64,000 nucleotides of DNA from Streptomyces griseus (GCA_945884695.1 CAMCYO010000005.1:46679-110678), one strand, 5' to 3'. Shown: positions 1 through 8,240, counted from the first letter of the stretch. A program made the numbers and translations. The notes: generated by a model from the sequence alone, not told the origin.

Positions 1-1542
1 AGAAGCAGCTGGTAGACCAGAGATTGCTGCATTTGCAGTTAATCCGGTTGAGCTAAATAGGGTGCGAAGTGCATCCAATGTAACTCCGGTATTAACTGCG
101 CTGTCAGCAACAGCTGATCCATTTGAGTCAACAGCTGCTACCGTCAAAGTCATCTTCTCGCCTGGGGCGTAAGTTGCCTTATCGAATGTCAGTGTGAATG
201 ACTTCGCTGTTGTTTTTGTAACAGTAACAGGGAATGTTGCTGAAATTGCACCAGTTGTACTGCAAACAACATTACATACTGTGATTACAGCAGTACCAGA
301 ACTTACACCAGTAACTATAACCAAGTTCGAAGCAACAGTTACAGAAGCAACTAGCGTATTTGAGCTACTAGCTACTGGAGCAGCAATTGCTGCAGCCTCA
401 TTATCAAGTGAATCTACTGGAAGTAGACTAATTGTGTCTGTATCGCCAACACCGATGTATGTCTTAGCGGTATCTGCATCACGAGTTATTTTTGTTACAG
501 CTCCAACAGAGGTGATTACTTCTGTCGCCAACACCGTGGTTACAGAGGCAGCATCTGTATAACTGATTGTGATGGTTCCCGGTCCTGAAGATCCATCTGT
601 ATCAATGTGTACATATGCAACGTTTGTATCTGTCATAACAACAGATGATGAACGTGAGTTTCCTGTGTTCGCAGTTTGTGCCAAGTCAGCAAGAATTAAG
701 CCCGCACCAGAAATGCTCGCACTCAATGTTCCTCCATTGAGAACAGCATTTGAAGTGGTTTTAATTGTTACGGCAATAACACCGCACTGAGTACCAGCTG
801 CCTTAGCGCAAGTGTAGGCGTCAGCATCTGCTGTAGCATTTGCTGTTCCGTCAGTAGCGTTCAGGATTGATGTTGAAAGGCCTGCGCTGAATCCAGCAGC
901 GGCAGCAACAGTGATGCTAATAACTGATGACATTTCACCAGCATCTTGTGCACCAGTTGAAGCTCCATCACCTGATTGGTTATAAACAGTCAGTTGATAA
1001 ACGCCTGCAACAGTTGGTGTGAAGGTAAAGCTTCCAACACCAAGAATTGAACTGGCAGTTTTTGCAGATGCCACGGTTCCTGATGCATTGACGGTTGTAG
1101 ATTCAACTTGAATCCAGTTTGCTGATCCAGAAGTTGCAGTTTCAACAACGAAACCGCTCAAAGTACCAGGAGTACCTGTATCGGATACTTGGCGGCCAAT
1201 AACTTGTGCTCCACCGTTTGTTGGAACAGAAGTAAGAACGCCAACGAATTTGTTGACCACATCATTTGTTTGCAAGGCCGTTACTTGGCCAGACGATGTG
1301 TTTGATTCGCCGGCGCCAATGCTGGTACCGAAGTTAACGATTACAGCAGATCCAACTGTAGGCGATGTTGTTACCTGCGCAAGTGTAATTGCGTTGATGT
1401 ACTGCATCTGGTTTGCATTGCCAAGGTTCCAAGTTGTAGCTGCAGCAGATGCTGGAGTTGAGACGATTGAGGAAAGAACCCCAAAGCCCAACGATGCAAC
1501 TGCAACAAGCGCTACGCGCTTGAAGTTTGTCTTTGTAGACAT
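1..1542 (-). CDS. Secreted S-layer-like surface protein (3' end beyond window)
   Basis: The reading frame runs open from an ATG at 1542 to the window edge (514 residues seen, C-terminus missing). A ribosome-binding site GAAAGGAAAA lies just before the ATG. The N-terminus is a clear Sec signal peptide: basic MSTKTNFKR, a hydrophobic core, then TPASAA near residue 34. The mature part is rich in Thr, Ser, Ala, Val and Gly with predicted beta-rich Ig-like segments, and has two close cysteine pairs (near residues 240-250 and 410-415) that may form disulfides. No enzyme motif is visible. Composition, length and signal peptide suit a major cell-surface or S-layer protein, but I cannot assign a named family. 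It lies directly downstream of the membrane-linked sigma factor gene on the same strand, which suggests a regulatory link (inference). Confidence 0.8.
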   Translation of the reverse strand, partial: MSTKTNFKRVALVAVASLGFGVLSSIVSTPASAAATTWNLGNANQMQYINAITLAQVTTSPTVGSAVIVNFGTSIGAGESNTSSGQVTALQTNDVVNKFVGVLTSVPTNGGAQVIGRQVSDTGTPGTLSGFVVETATSGSANWIQVESTTVNASGTVASAKTASSILGVGSFTFTPTVAGVYQLTVYNQSGDGASTGAQDAGEMSSVISITVAAAAGFSAGLSTSILNATDGTANATADADAYTCAKAAGTQCGVIAVTIKTTSNAVLNGGTLSASISGAGLILADLAQTANTGNSRSSSVVMTDTNVAYVHIDTDGSSGPGTITISYTDAASVTTVLATEVITSVGAVTKITRDADTAKTYIGVGDTDTISLLPVDSLDNEAAAIAAPVASSSNTLVASVTVASNLVIVTGVSSGTAVITVCNVVCSTTGAISATFPVTVTKTTAKSFTLTFDKATYAPGEKMTLTVAAVDSNGSAVADSAVNTGVTLDALRTLFSSTGLTANAAISGLPAAS

Positions 1543-1561
1543 TATTTTCCTTTCGATTGTC

Positions 1562-1584
1562 GCAAACGAGACGTTCTCGCTTGC
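1562..1584 (-). promoter_or_regulatory. Hairpin in the leader of the surface-protein gene
   Basis: Read on the minus strand, a 10-base arm GCAAGCGAGA, a three-base loop ACG and the arm TCTCGTTTGC form a stem with nine Watson-Crick pairs and one G-U pair. It ends about 20 bases before the start codon at 1542, just upstream of the ribosome-binding site, and no U-run follows. It is therefore more likely an mRNA-stabilising 5' hairpin or a protein-binding palindrome than a terminator. Confidence 0.5.
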
Positions 1585-1673
1585 GGCTTTGAAATGCGCT
1601 GTACGTACTAACGCATCTCTTTCCCCCCGCACTATCCGGAGTACAGAGGAAACCTTGTTTATTGCGGAGGCCA

Positions 1674-3074
1674 TCATGAAGTGGCTCCCTTGCTTGAGGT
1701 GGCTGAGTCAGAGATAGAAATAGCTTGACCTAAGATTTGATTCTTGCCAGCGGTGAGCAGCAAGCGCATCGTGATTGCCTTAGGTGCAGAGGACAAATCA
1801 TACCCGTTGGGGTTTGTGGCCAGTTGCAAGGCTGAAATCTCGGCCGAGTCGATGATCATTGTCACGCTCATGAGGTAGTTGCCATTGGCTAGACGCTCGA
1901 TATTGGTTGAAGTTGAGCTGACGTTAAGTGAAGCCCAACCACCGTTGATACCAACCGCTGCATCTGCAGAGTAAGAAGTACCTGTTCCATCGACAGTAAT
2001 AACTTGATTGATCAAAATGTTTGGACCATCGGCTGTTGTCATTGCCTTGGTTGTTAGCGTCATTCCGGCATCGGTAATTGCGGCGTTGTCTTTACCAACA
2101 AATAGCTTGCCAATCTTGTTTGATGAATCAGCAACGGTGAAACCAGTTGGAATTCCTTCTTTATCTAGGCCGGCAAATGTTACGCGAGCACCTTTTACTG
2201 CAAAGCCACCAACTAAACCAATTGTTTTACCTGCAGGAGTTGATGCAACAGATGAAGGTGTTGGTCGAGCAACTGCGCTAGGTGAAACATCAGCAACGCT
2301 TGCCTCTGGTGCGACATCAAGAGTTGGCGCAGTTGCCTCAACTTGTGCACTTGGAACAAATGAACCTTCGTTGCCGGTCATGGAATTAAATCCAAGGAAT
2401 GCGGTAACAACTAATAGGAGTGAGAGGGCAATGGTTGAAGATTTCTTTGCAACAACAGATGCCTTCTTATATGAAGTAGAGAGAAGATCCAAGGCGGTAA
2501 GCCCACGCTCTTCGTCGACGATAAGTTCGGAAAGTACGCGACGCAATGATGCGCGTGCACGAGAAACTGTGTGACGCACTGCAGTTTCTTTAATACCAAG
2601 TTCTGCTGCGATCTCCTCCGTTGAGCGACCTTCCATCTCCCACATAACAAGAGCTGCGCGCTCTGCTGGAGATAACATGGCAAGTGCTTGGCGAATAATT
2701 GCTGCATCTTCTGCAGCGCTGAGTGCTGCAGAGTGATCTCCGCTGTCTTGCCAGGTTGCTTCGATCTCTGCAGTTGCATCATCGAGTACAACAAGGTTTG
2801 GACGACGACCTTCTAGGCGGAAGAGGTCGATGCAGAGGTTTTCGATTGTGCGGTGTAGATAAGAAAGTGCATGTTCGGTTGATTCAAGCTCAGGGGCGGC
2901 GAGCATGAATTTAATCAAAGCATCTTGAGTGATTTCCTCAGCTTTGGCTGAATCTTTAAGAACGCGATTTGCATGTGTTAAAAGTTCGCTGCGGTGCTCT
3001 GTGTAGAAAGCACCAAACTCAGCAACGGTCCAGGTAATAGGACTTGCTGAAGTTGCGGACTTCTTGCTTGACAC
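1674..3074 (-). CDS. ECF-type sigma factor fused to a transmembrane helix and extracytoplasmic domain
   Basis: The first about 185 residues are a sigma-70 family ECF core: region 2 at about 17-90 (EEITQDALIKF, then the DLFR segment) and region 4 at about 125-182 with the helix-turn-helix STEEIAAELGIKETAVRHTV. After a short linker, residues about 212-231 form one hydrophobic helix (STIALSLLLVVTAFLGF) preceded by lysines, so the remaining about 235 residues should lie outside the membrane. That part has a Pro/Ser/Ala-rich stretch (about 245-290) and then a beta-rich domain I do not recognise. The start is GTG at 3074 with AAGGAT upstream. The protein could be a one-component transmembrane regulator acting without a separate anti-sigma factor. 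It sits 131 bp upstream of the surface-protein gene, its likely target (inference). Confidence 0.85.
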   Translation of the reverse strand: MSSKKSATSASPITWTVAEFGAFYTEHRSELLTHANRVLKDSAKAEEITQDALIKFMLAAPELESTEHALSYLHRTIENLCIDLFRLEGRRPNLVVLDDATAEIEATWQDSGDHSAALSAAEDAAIIRQALAMLSPAERAALVMWEMEGRSTEEIAAELGIKETAVRHTVSRARASLRRVLSELIVDEERGLTALDLLSTSYKKASVVAKKSSTIALSLLLVVTAFLGFNSMTGNEGSFVPSAQVEATAPTLDVAPEASVADVSPSAVARPTPSSVASTPAGKTIGLVGGFAVKGARVTFAGLDKEGIPTGFTVADSSNKIGKLFVGKDNAAITDAGMTLTTKAMTTADGPNILINQVITVDGTGTSYSADAAVGINGGWASLNVSSTSTNIERLANGNYLMSVTMIIDSAEISALQLATNPNGYDLSSAPKAITMRLLLTAGKNQILGQAISISDSATSSKGATS

Positions 3075-3289
3075 GGGGATCCTTCTTAACCGGTTTTGTA
3101 ATGCAGAGCCGACCGTCGCCGCCTCTACCTGCTACTACGAATCCGATGGTACTTTGTCGCGGTCACTGGACAAAACGGACATTTCGCCAATCGGGAAGAG
3201 GCTCACCCTTGACTGGCCGGCTAGAGATCAGCTCGTTATGGTCTCCGGCTCTGCCAATCTCCGTGCGGAGCACGCCCGCCCCGGGATAC

Positions 3290-5269
3290 CTACTTAATAG
3301 AGAAGGTCTTTCTGTAGACAACCTTGCCGGCCACGCTCACAATCACGCTTCTGGCCCCAGGCTTAACTGCATTGCTGCCAACTTTGGCGCTAACGCCATC
3401 GATAGTGACCTTCGTTTTTGGTTTTGTTGAGGCAATCGTTATGACGCGAGCGATCGCCGTAACTTTAAGAGTTGGTTTAAGAGTTAAAGAAGTGGATGGC
3501 TTTGGAGTTGGTGAAGAACTTGGCTGCACTGTTGCTGATCCTGAAGGTGTTGGTTGAGGAGTTGCAGAAGCTGACGTTGATGGCTGAGGAGTTGGCGTTG
3601 GCGTTGGCGCAACTACAGGATTGGGTTTAATTATCACCTTTGCTTGCACCGTGTTGGATTGTGAAAAGTTTCCTGCCGGTAATTGCGTTGCAGTGATTGT
3701 TGCGGTGCCGGCTCCGGCAATAACCATCGAAGTTCCATTAAAAGTTACAACGCTCTTGTCAGATGATGCATAACTCCAGAAGCCAGAAGAATTGGACGTT
3801 GGCGCTTTCATGGCAATAGGTGCCTCACCCATTGTTGCTTCAATACCAGCAAGTGAACCAACTGTTGGAATATCTCCAAGAACACGAATTACTATCTGCG
3901 CAGTTGCCCCTGCCCAGATTGGGGTTACGACTTGGGTTGCAGTAATTGTTGCAGATCCTGCTCCAACGACTTTTGCGTTGCTACCAGTAATCTCAATTAC
4001 TTTTATATCTGACGAAGTAAAAGTCCAACTTGAAGGCGATGTTGAAGTCGGAGGGACAAGTGCGAAATCTGAATCCTTAATGACTTTTTCAAAACTGCTC
4101 CACGCACCAACCGTTGGAACACCAACAACTGTTAAAACCATTGTTAGAGGGGTTGATGCGCCGTAAGTACCTGCTGCAGATTGCGTTGTTGTAATTGTTG
4201 AAGTCCCAGGTTTTAATAAGGTAACGACTGCGCCTTGAACTGTGGCAACAGTTGTATCCGATGATGCATAACTCCACGACCCAGCAGAATTCGATGTAGG
4301 AGCAGTTAAAGTCAATGATTTAGCCGATGTTGGGGAAAAGTTTGCACTCACGCTTGGGAAAGTGCCAACGGTAGGAATCGCAGCTTGAACAGTGACAGTC
4401 ATTGCAGTTTTTATTGATCCAAAGTTTCCTGAATGTGCTTGAGTAGCAGTAATAACTGATGTGCCAAGGCCCACTGGAGTGAGCAAGCTTCCGCTCACAG
4501 TTGCAACAGCTGGATTAGATGAAGAAAAAGTCCATGCACCAGGGGATGTAGAAGTTGGCGCGACCATTGCAACATAGGCAACGCTATCTTTCATTAACGT
4601 GATATTTCCAAAAGTTCCAATCACGGGAGTAATTGCAACAATAGTGAGTTTCATGGTTTTCGAAGCAACTGTCCATAGAGGTAGCGCAGCTTGAGTTGCC
4701 GTGATTGTTACATCGCCACCATCGAGCAAAGTTACTTTGTTATCTGCAATTGTTGCAATCGCTGTATTAGAGGACGCATATCGCCAAGTGCCAGTTGAGT
4801 TTGAAATAGGCGGAGTTAACGTAATGATTTTTTCTGTAATTTGCACTGTGCGGTCGGCAAAACCACTCAAAGTTGGTGTACCTGCAGTTACACGCAGACT
4901 TGCTGATCGAACACGCGATGTATACACACCACTTGCAGCTTGAATCGCAGTCAATCGAGTTATTCCTAAACCAACCAAAGTTAAGACTCCTCCAGAAACA
5001 GTTGCAATGGTTGGGTCATCAGTTGTGTAAGACCATGAACCAGGAGATGTCGAGGTTGGCGGAACCAAAGTTATTTTTCCATCACTGATGGGAACTGTCA
5101 TTGAGGGAAAGCCACTAAATACTGGGTCAAGTGCGTTAGCTACTGAAATTGAAGAAGCGGTCAAAAGTGAAAGTAGAACAACCACAAATGTAGTTCTGCG
5201 AAATTTACCTTGGATTCCAGTAGGCGTTTTCACATGTGAGTGCACGCGCTTATTATCTCCAAGGTCCAC
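3290..5269 (-). CDS. Secreted protein with six Ig-like (BIG2-type) repeats
   Basis: A signal peptide (hydrophobic TTFVVVLLSLLTASS, cleavage near VANA at residue 46) is followed by six repeats of about 82-86 residues between about 47 and 550. Each carries a PTSTSPGSW-like or PTSNS-like motif, then a Y/F-x-SSD segment, VATV, and a closing TITATQ strand, as in bacterial Ig-like group 2 folds. Next is a Pro/Ser/Thr linker (about 550-600) and a C-terminal beta domain of about 60 residues ending KTFSIK. This suggests a wall-attached adhesin or scaffold; no LPXTG or SLH motif is seen. The longest frame begins at GTG 5269, but GTG 5245 (codon 9) has GGAG upstream and gives a more usual signal-peptide N-region. 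Same strand as the two surface-related genes downstream. Confidence 0.8.
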   Translation of the reverse strand: MDLGDNKRVHSHVKTPTGIQGKFRRTTFVVVLLSLLTASSISVANALDPVFSGFPSMTVPISDGKITLVPPTSTSPGSWSYTTDDPTIATVSGGVLTLVGLGITRLTAIQAASGVYTSRVRSASLRVTAGTPTLSGFADRTVQITEKIITLTPPISNSTGTWRYASSNTAIATIADNKVTLLDGGDVTITATQAALPLWTVASKTMKLTIVAITPVIGTFGNITLMKDSVAYVAMVAPTSTSPGAWTFSSSNPAVATVSGSLLTPVGLGTSVITATQAHSGNFGSIKTAMTVTVQAAIPTVGTFPSVSANFSPTSAKSLTLTAPTSNSAGSWSYASSDTTVATVQGAVVTLLKPGTSTITTTQSAAGTYGASTPLTMVLTVVGVPTVGAWSSFEKVIKDSDFALVPPTSTSPSSWTFTSSDIKVIEITGSNAKVVGAGSATITATQVVTPIWAGATAQIVIRVLGDIPTVGSLAGIEATMGEAPIAMKAPTSNSSGFWSYASSDKSVVTFNGTSMVIAGAGTATITATQLPAGNFSQSNTVQAKVIIKPNPVVAPTPTPTPQPSTSASATPQPTPSGSATVQPSSSPTPKPSTSLTLKPTLKVTAIARVITIASTKPKTKVTIDGVSAKVGSNAVKPGARSVIVSVAGKVVYRKTFSIK

Positions 5270-5395
5270 TATGTTCTGGGGAAACCTCGCTGGCTTGGTG
5301 GGCTAATAGATTTTTACAAAAGTGGTCTAGTTCCAATGGGCTCAATCCTTAAAATTTCAAATACGAGCTAAACCTTGGTTGATAAGAAATATAAA

Positions 5396-5475
5396 TGTGG
5401 GCCCTGTCGGGCTCGAACCGACGACCCACGGATTAAAAGTCCGTTGCTCTACCGACTGAGCTATAGGCCCCACTG
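5396..5475. repeat. 80-bp direct repeat, copy 1 (contains tRNA-Lys)
   Basis: This segment is repeated at 7876-7955 with one difference (t at 5464, a at 7944). The repeat covers the whole tRNA-Lys gene plus a few flanking bases and stops abruptly on both sides. The copies are 2,480 bp apart and bracket an AT-rich accessory segment, as expected if DNA was gained by recombination at a tRNA gene. Confidence 0.85.
5398..5470 (-). tRNA. tRNA-Lys (UUU), copy with acceptor-stem mismatch
   Basis: On the minus strand the gene folds as a standard cloverleaf: D-arm GCTC/GAGC, anticodon stem ACGGA/TCCGT around loop CTTTTAA (anticodon TTT), T-stem GTCGG/CCGAC. CCA is not encoded. The last acceptor-stem pair (positions 7 and 66) is A-A, whereas the copy at 7878-7950 has T-A. 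The gene may still work, but the second copy looks like the better one. Confidence 0.92.
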
Positions 5476-5613
5476 TGTAACACGCTTGAATCTTTAATCT
5501 AACAAGCTTGGCAATTATGCCAAGTGAAGAGATTTTATGCCAATTTCAGGGTGCTGGTGTGACAGATATGTGACACATTCCCAAAGCCATCCTGAAAGAA
5601 GTCTTACTTCGGT

Positions 5614-5910
5614 TTATAAGTGAAGGGAAAACATCCTGATCGCATCTTGAATTACACTTAAAGTGGAGGCGGTATCGGTCGCGAGTTCCGAATTCCGCAA
5701 TCTTGGAACTGTCGTTCCTAGTGTTTTCGCAATCTGCGCAATCTCTAAGTCATCGGTAGAAACCACAATAGAATCGAACATGAAAGACCTTTTTGCCGCC
5801 TCAATTGGATAAGCGAGCATTGGTTTTCTATGGAAAATGTGGATGTTTTTCCTTGGGATACGCTTAGAACCACCCCTAGCTGGAATGACACAATAAAAAA
5901 TTGATTCCAT
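5614..5910 (-). pseudogene. Truncated CMP-sialic/pseudaminic acid synthetase fragment
   Basis: The 98 residues match only the N-terminal part of NeuA/PseF-type cytidylyltransferases, which transfer CMP to nonulosonic acids for surface glycans. The nucleotide-binding signature PARGGSKRIPRKN sits at about residues 11-23 and is followed by the usual PMLAYPI and the VVSTDD strand. Complete enzymes are about 220-240 residues, so more than half is missing, including the sugar-binding part. ATG 5910 with GCGAGG upstream is preferred over GTG 5916. The reading frame breaks off about 140 bp from the tRNA-Lys repeat, consistent with truncation during rearrangement there. A full gene probably existed in an ancestral glycan cluster. 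Confidence 0.7.
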
Positions 5911-6276
5911 GTTCACCTCGCCTAAATTTCAATAGTTACTAAAAGTATTAATCAACTAATGCCACTCACTAAATTTATTATCGCACACCAAAAATCAAAA
6001 ATAGATTAGGAGCCACTTAAAGACGTCATGGACTAATGCCGCCTTGTTGAAGATCCCTGCGCTTCTGAGTGTGGATTGTAAATTCAAAATCGCAGATTGA
6101 TGTCAAAAGCAAAAAGGACCTGCTTCCAAGGTAAAGGCTGTCCCAAAATTGTGTCCTAATTTTAGGACTGGCAATTATCCGTGCGAGTATTGCAATTATT
6201 GAATCCAAGTATCCAATGAATTCGTTGTATTAATCTGAGAATATAGTAGAGTAATTTGAAGTTGAAAGGGCGATTC
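5911..6276. other. AT-rich non-coding stretch
   Basis: About 366 bases between the truncated synthetase and the deacetylase gene. Short frames exist on both strands but none has a ribosome-binding site, plausible codon use or a recognisable product. The last 25 bases hold the AAAGGG ribosome-binding site of the next gene. It may contain decayed gene remnants. Confidence 0.5.
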
Positions 6277-6975
6277 ATGGAAAAAACAAAAGTTTTGATA
6301 GTTGCAGCACATCCAGACGATGAAGTTTTGGGCGCATTTTCATATTTAAGTAATCCTGCTTTTATTTGCAAAACAATATTTCTTTGCGAAGGCTCATCGG
6401 CTAGGTTTGATAGCAAAACAAGTTTAATTGAAAAAACCAATGCAATTGACCTTAGAGAAAAGGCCGCAGTCGAAGTGGCGCATCAACTTAAAAATGGTGT
6501 CCCTGTTTTTATCAATTTTCCTAATTTTTCCTTGTCTCAGATTTCAATTCTCGAAATTAACCAGAAGATTCGAAAAGAGCTAGAGCTGTTTATGCCTGAT
6601 GTCCTCATAACACACAGTACTTTCTGCAACAATTTAGATCATTCAACGGCTTCTGTGGCGATTAGTAATTTGGTTCGCTCAAATGCCTATCCACAAATAG
6701 CCTGCATACTTCATATGGAAATTCCATCGAGCACTGAGCAAAAACATAATGGTGGTTTTACTCCAAATTTGTTTAGAGTTATGTCGGATTATCAAGTTTC
6801 GGAAAAGATTCGGATGCTTTCAATCTATGGTGATGAGCTGCAGATTGATCCAGCACCAAGATCTCCACATGCCATTCGCGCTTATGCGGGATTTCGTGGA
6901 TTAGGAGCTGGCACTTTTTACGCAGAGGCTTTTCAGTTAGTTAGGTATATAAGCAACGGAAAGAGCGTCTTATGA
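6277..6975 (+). CDS. PIG-L/LmbE-family deacetylase
   Basis: The protein starts with a hydrophobic strand and the zinc-binding motif AHPDDE at about residues 11-16, the hallmark of PIG-L N-acetylglucosaminyl deacetylases (MshB, LmbE, BshB). A later H-S-T-FCNNLDH segment (about 112-122) supplies the second metal-ligand region. Length (232 residues) is normal. The ATG at 6277 has AAAGGG six bases upstream, so the longer TTG frame from 6256 is not used. The stop overlaps the next start by four bases (ATGA), so the deacetylase and methyltransferase are probably translated together. The substrate is probably an N-acetylated sugar on a surface glycan or small glycoside; mycothiol synthesis is less likely because no mycothiol genes are nearby. 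Confidence 0.85.
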   Translation: MEKTKVLIVAAHPDDEVLGAFSYLSNPAFICKTIFLCEGSSARFDSKTSLIEKTNAIDLREKAAVEVAHQLKNGVPVFINFPNFSLSQISILEINQKIRKELELFMPDVLITHSTFCNNLDHSTASVAISNLVRSNAYPQIACILHMEIPSSTEQKHNGGFTPNLFRVMSDYQVSEKIRMLSIYGDELQIDPAPRSPHAIRAYAGFRGLGAGTFYAEAFQLVRYISNGKSVL

Positions 6976-7721
6976 ATTCCCAAGATTATGTGGACCTTAC
7001 GACTAGTTCTGGAAAGCTATCAGAAAGATTAGTAGCGAATGCGAAGAGCCAATCCATCAATTTTTCCGAGTGGCTTTATGCAAAAATGCCAGATTTTTTA
7101 GAGTCGTCAAGAATCCTCGACTTAGGATGTGGGACGGGTTTGCAAACTAACTTCTTCCTTAGCCAAATTAATAACGTAGGTGGGGTTGTTGCTGTTGACG
7201 CTAGTCAGGAATCCTTAAACTCTATTCCTGATGATAAGAAACTAACTAAGTTTGCGGCTGATTTCAATAACTTTCAAGAAATGGGGGCGCTATTGGGTAG
7301 AAAGAAATTTGACATAATTAATTCCACTTATGCTATTTACTATTGCGAACGGCCAATTGAGTTTATTGAATTCATGCGGGAGTATTTTCTTGCGCCTGAA
7401 GGGAAGTTTGTAATTACTGGGCCAACTTGGGTACATGAGCTATATTCATTGATTGTGGGAGAATTCGGCGAGAATACAGAGATTACTAAAACGATAAACT
7501 TTATGGAATCGACACTTTTACCTTACGTCCGCTCCAACTATCAAACCTGCGATTTGCATATTCTCAACAATACTTCTGTCTTTGGGTCTATTGGAGAGGT
7601 AAGTCAATTCTTGGGCAATACTTCATACGCTGCCAGAATTGATAGTCTAGAATTGATAAAGTTTTTGAAAAGCAATAAGGTTTTAGAATTCCGGAAAACC
7701 AGTTTAATGGCCATATTCTAA
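6972..7721 (+). CDS. Class I SAM-dependent methyltransferase
   Basis: The SAM-binding motif I is clear at about residues 46-55 (ILDLGCGTGL), followed by the acidic end of strand beta2 (VVAVDAS, about 74-80) and a post-motif NSTYAIYYC segment typical of the Methyltransf_11/25 fold. The C-terminal third is variable and may bind the acceptor. The gene overlaps the deacetylase by four bases. Low GC and its place between duplicated tRNA genes mark it as accessory. The pair may deacetylate and methylate the same sugar (inference). Confidence 0.75.
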   Translation: MNSQDYVDLTTSSGKLSERLVANAKSQSINFSEWLYAKMPDFLESSRILDLGCGTGLQTNFFLSQINNVGGVVAVDASQESLNSIPDDKKLTKFAADFNNFQEMGALLGRKKFDIINSTYAIYYCERPIEFIEFMREYFLAPEGKFVITGPTWVHELYSLIVGEFGENTEITKTINFMESTLLPYVRSNYQTCDLHILNNTSVFGSIGEVSQFLGNTSYAARIDSLELIKFLKSNKVLEFRKTSLMAIF

Positions 7722-7875
7722 TAAGACAATTTCATACTTCCATAAGTTGGATAGTCTCATTGAAGAGAGATTGGCTTTTTTGATAGAACAAATTGGATTA
7801 GCAAGTACTTTGCACTTCAACAATCGCAAGCTGAAAGTGAAATCTTTGATTATTCGCGGTAGATACAAGCTCTCC

Positions 7876-7955
7876 TGTGGGCCCTGTCGGGCTCGAACCG
7901 ACGACCCACGGATTAAAAGTCCGTTGCTCTACCGACTGAGCTAAAGGCCCCACTG
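7876..7955. repeat. 80-bp direct repeat, copy 2 (contains tRNA-Lys)
   Basis: Partner of the repeat at 5396-5475; 79 of 80 bases are identical and the same tRNA-Lys gene is inside. Sequence diverges at once outside the repeat on both sides. Confidence 0.85.
7878..7950 (-). tRNA. tRNA-Lys (UUU), fully paired copy
   Basis: Minus-strand cloverleaf with anticodon TTT in loop CTTTTAA, T-loop TTCGAGC and a complete seven-pair acceptor stem (one G-T pair). CCA is not encoded. It differs from the copy at 5398-5470 only at tRNA position 7, where T restores pairing with A66. Confidence 0.95.
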
Positions 7956-8240
7956 CGCACTCAAAAACAATAAGTCGCAAGCTCAAATGATATCGCGTTT
8001 TTGGGTTCCAACTATCCAAGGTTCATCCGTCTTACTGAGTGCAAAAGTTGCCTTCAAGCGGAATACCTTGGAGGTATGTTCGATCTTATGACTTGGAAAT
8101 TCTTTGAAGAAGGTTAGTCTGATTGACTTTTGGGGAAATCTGAACTGGGTAAATGTGAAGTGCGAGGCCAAAAACTACAGGAATTACTTAATTTGCAAGT
8201 TGCCAAAATGATTCTCGTTTGAATTCAGGTGATAAATGTA
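7956..8240. other. AT-rich intergenic stretch without a recognisable gene
   Basis: About 285 bases between tRNA-Lys and the acyltransferase 3' end. A 62-codon frame on the minus strand (7983-8171) lacks a ribosome-binding site and resembles nothing I know. No hairpin with a T-run is seen. Confidence 0.4.

Noticed and set aside
3257..3278. GC-rich hairpin after the Ig-repeat gene
   Set aside because: Only a five-pair stem without a T-run on either strand, so not called as a terminator.
3290..5269. Regularly spaced repeats that could suggest a CRISPR array
   Set aside because: Spacing is about 250 bp, the repeats are imperfect and lie in one long frame that codes for protein domains.
5558..5575. 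Two TGTGACA words separated by GATA (possible Crp half-sites)
   Set aside because: They are direct, not inverted, repeats and no gene starts nearby on the plus strand.
6026..6440. Short minus-strand frames in the AT-rich stretch
   Set aside because: No ribosome-binding sites, no family resemblance, and part lies antisense to the deacetylase gene.
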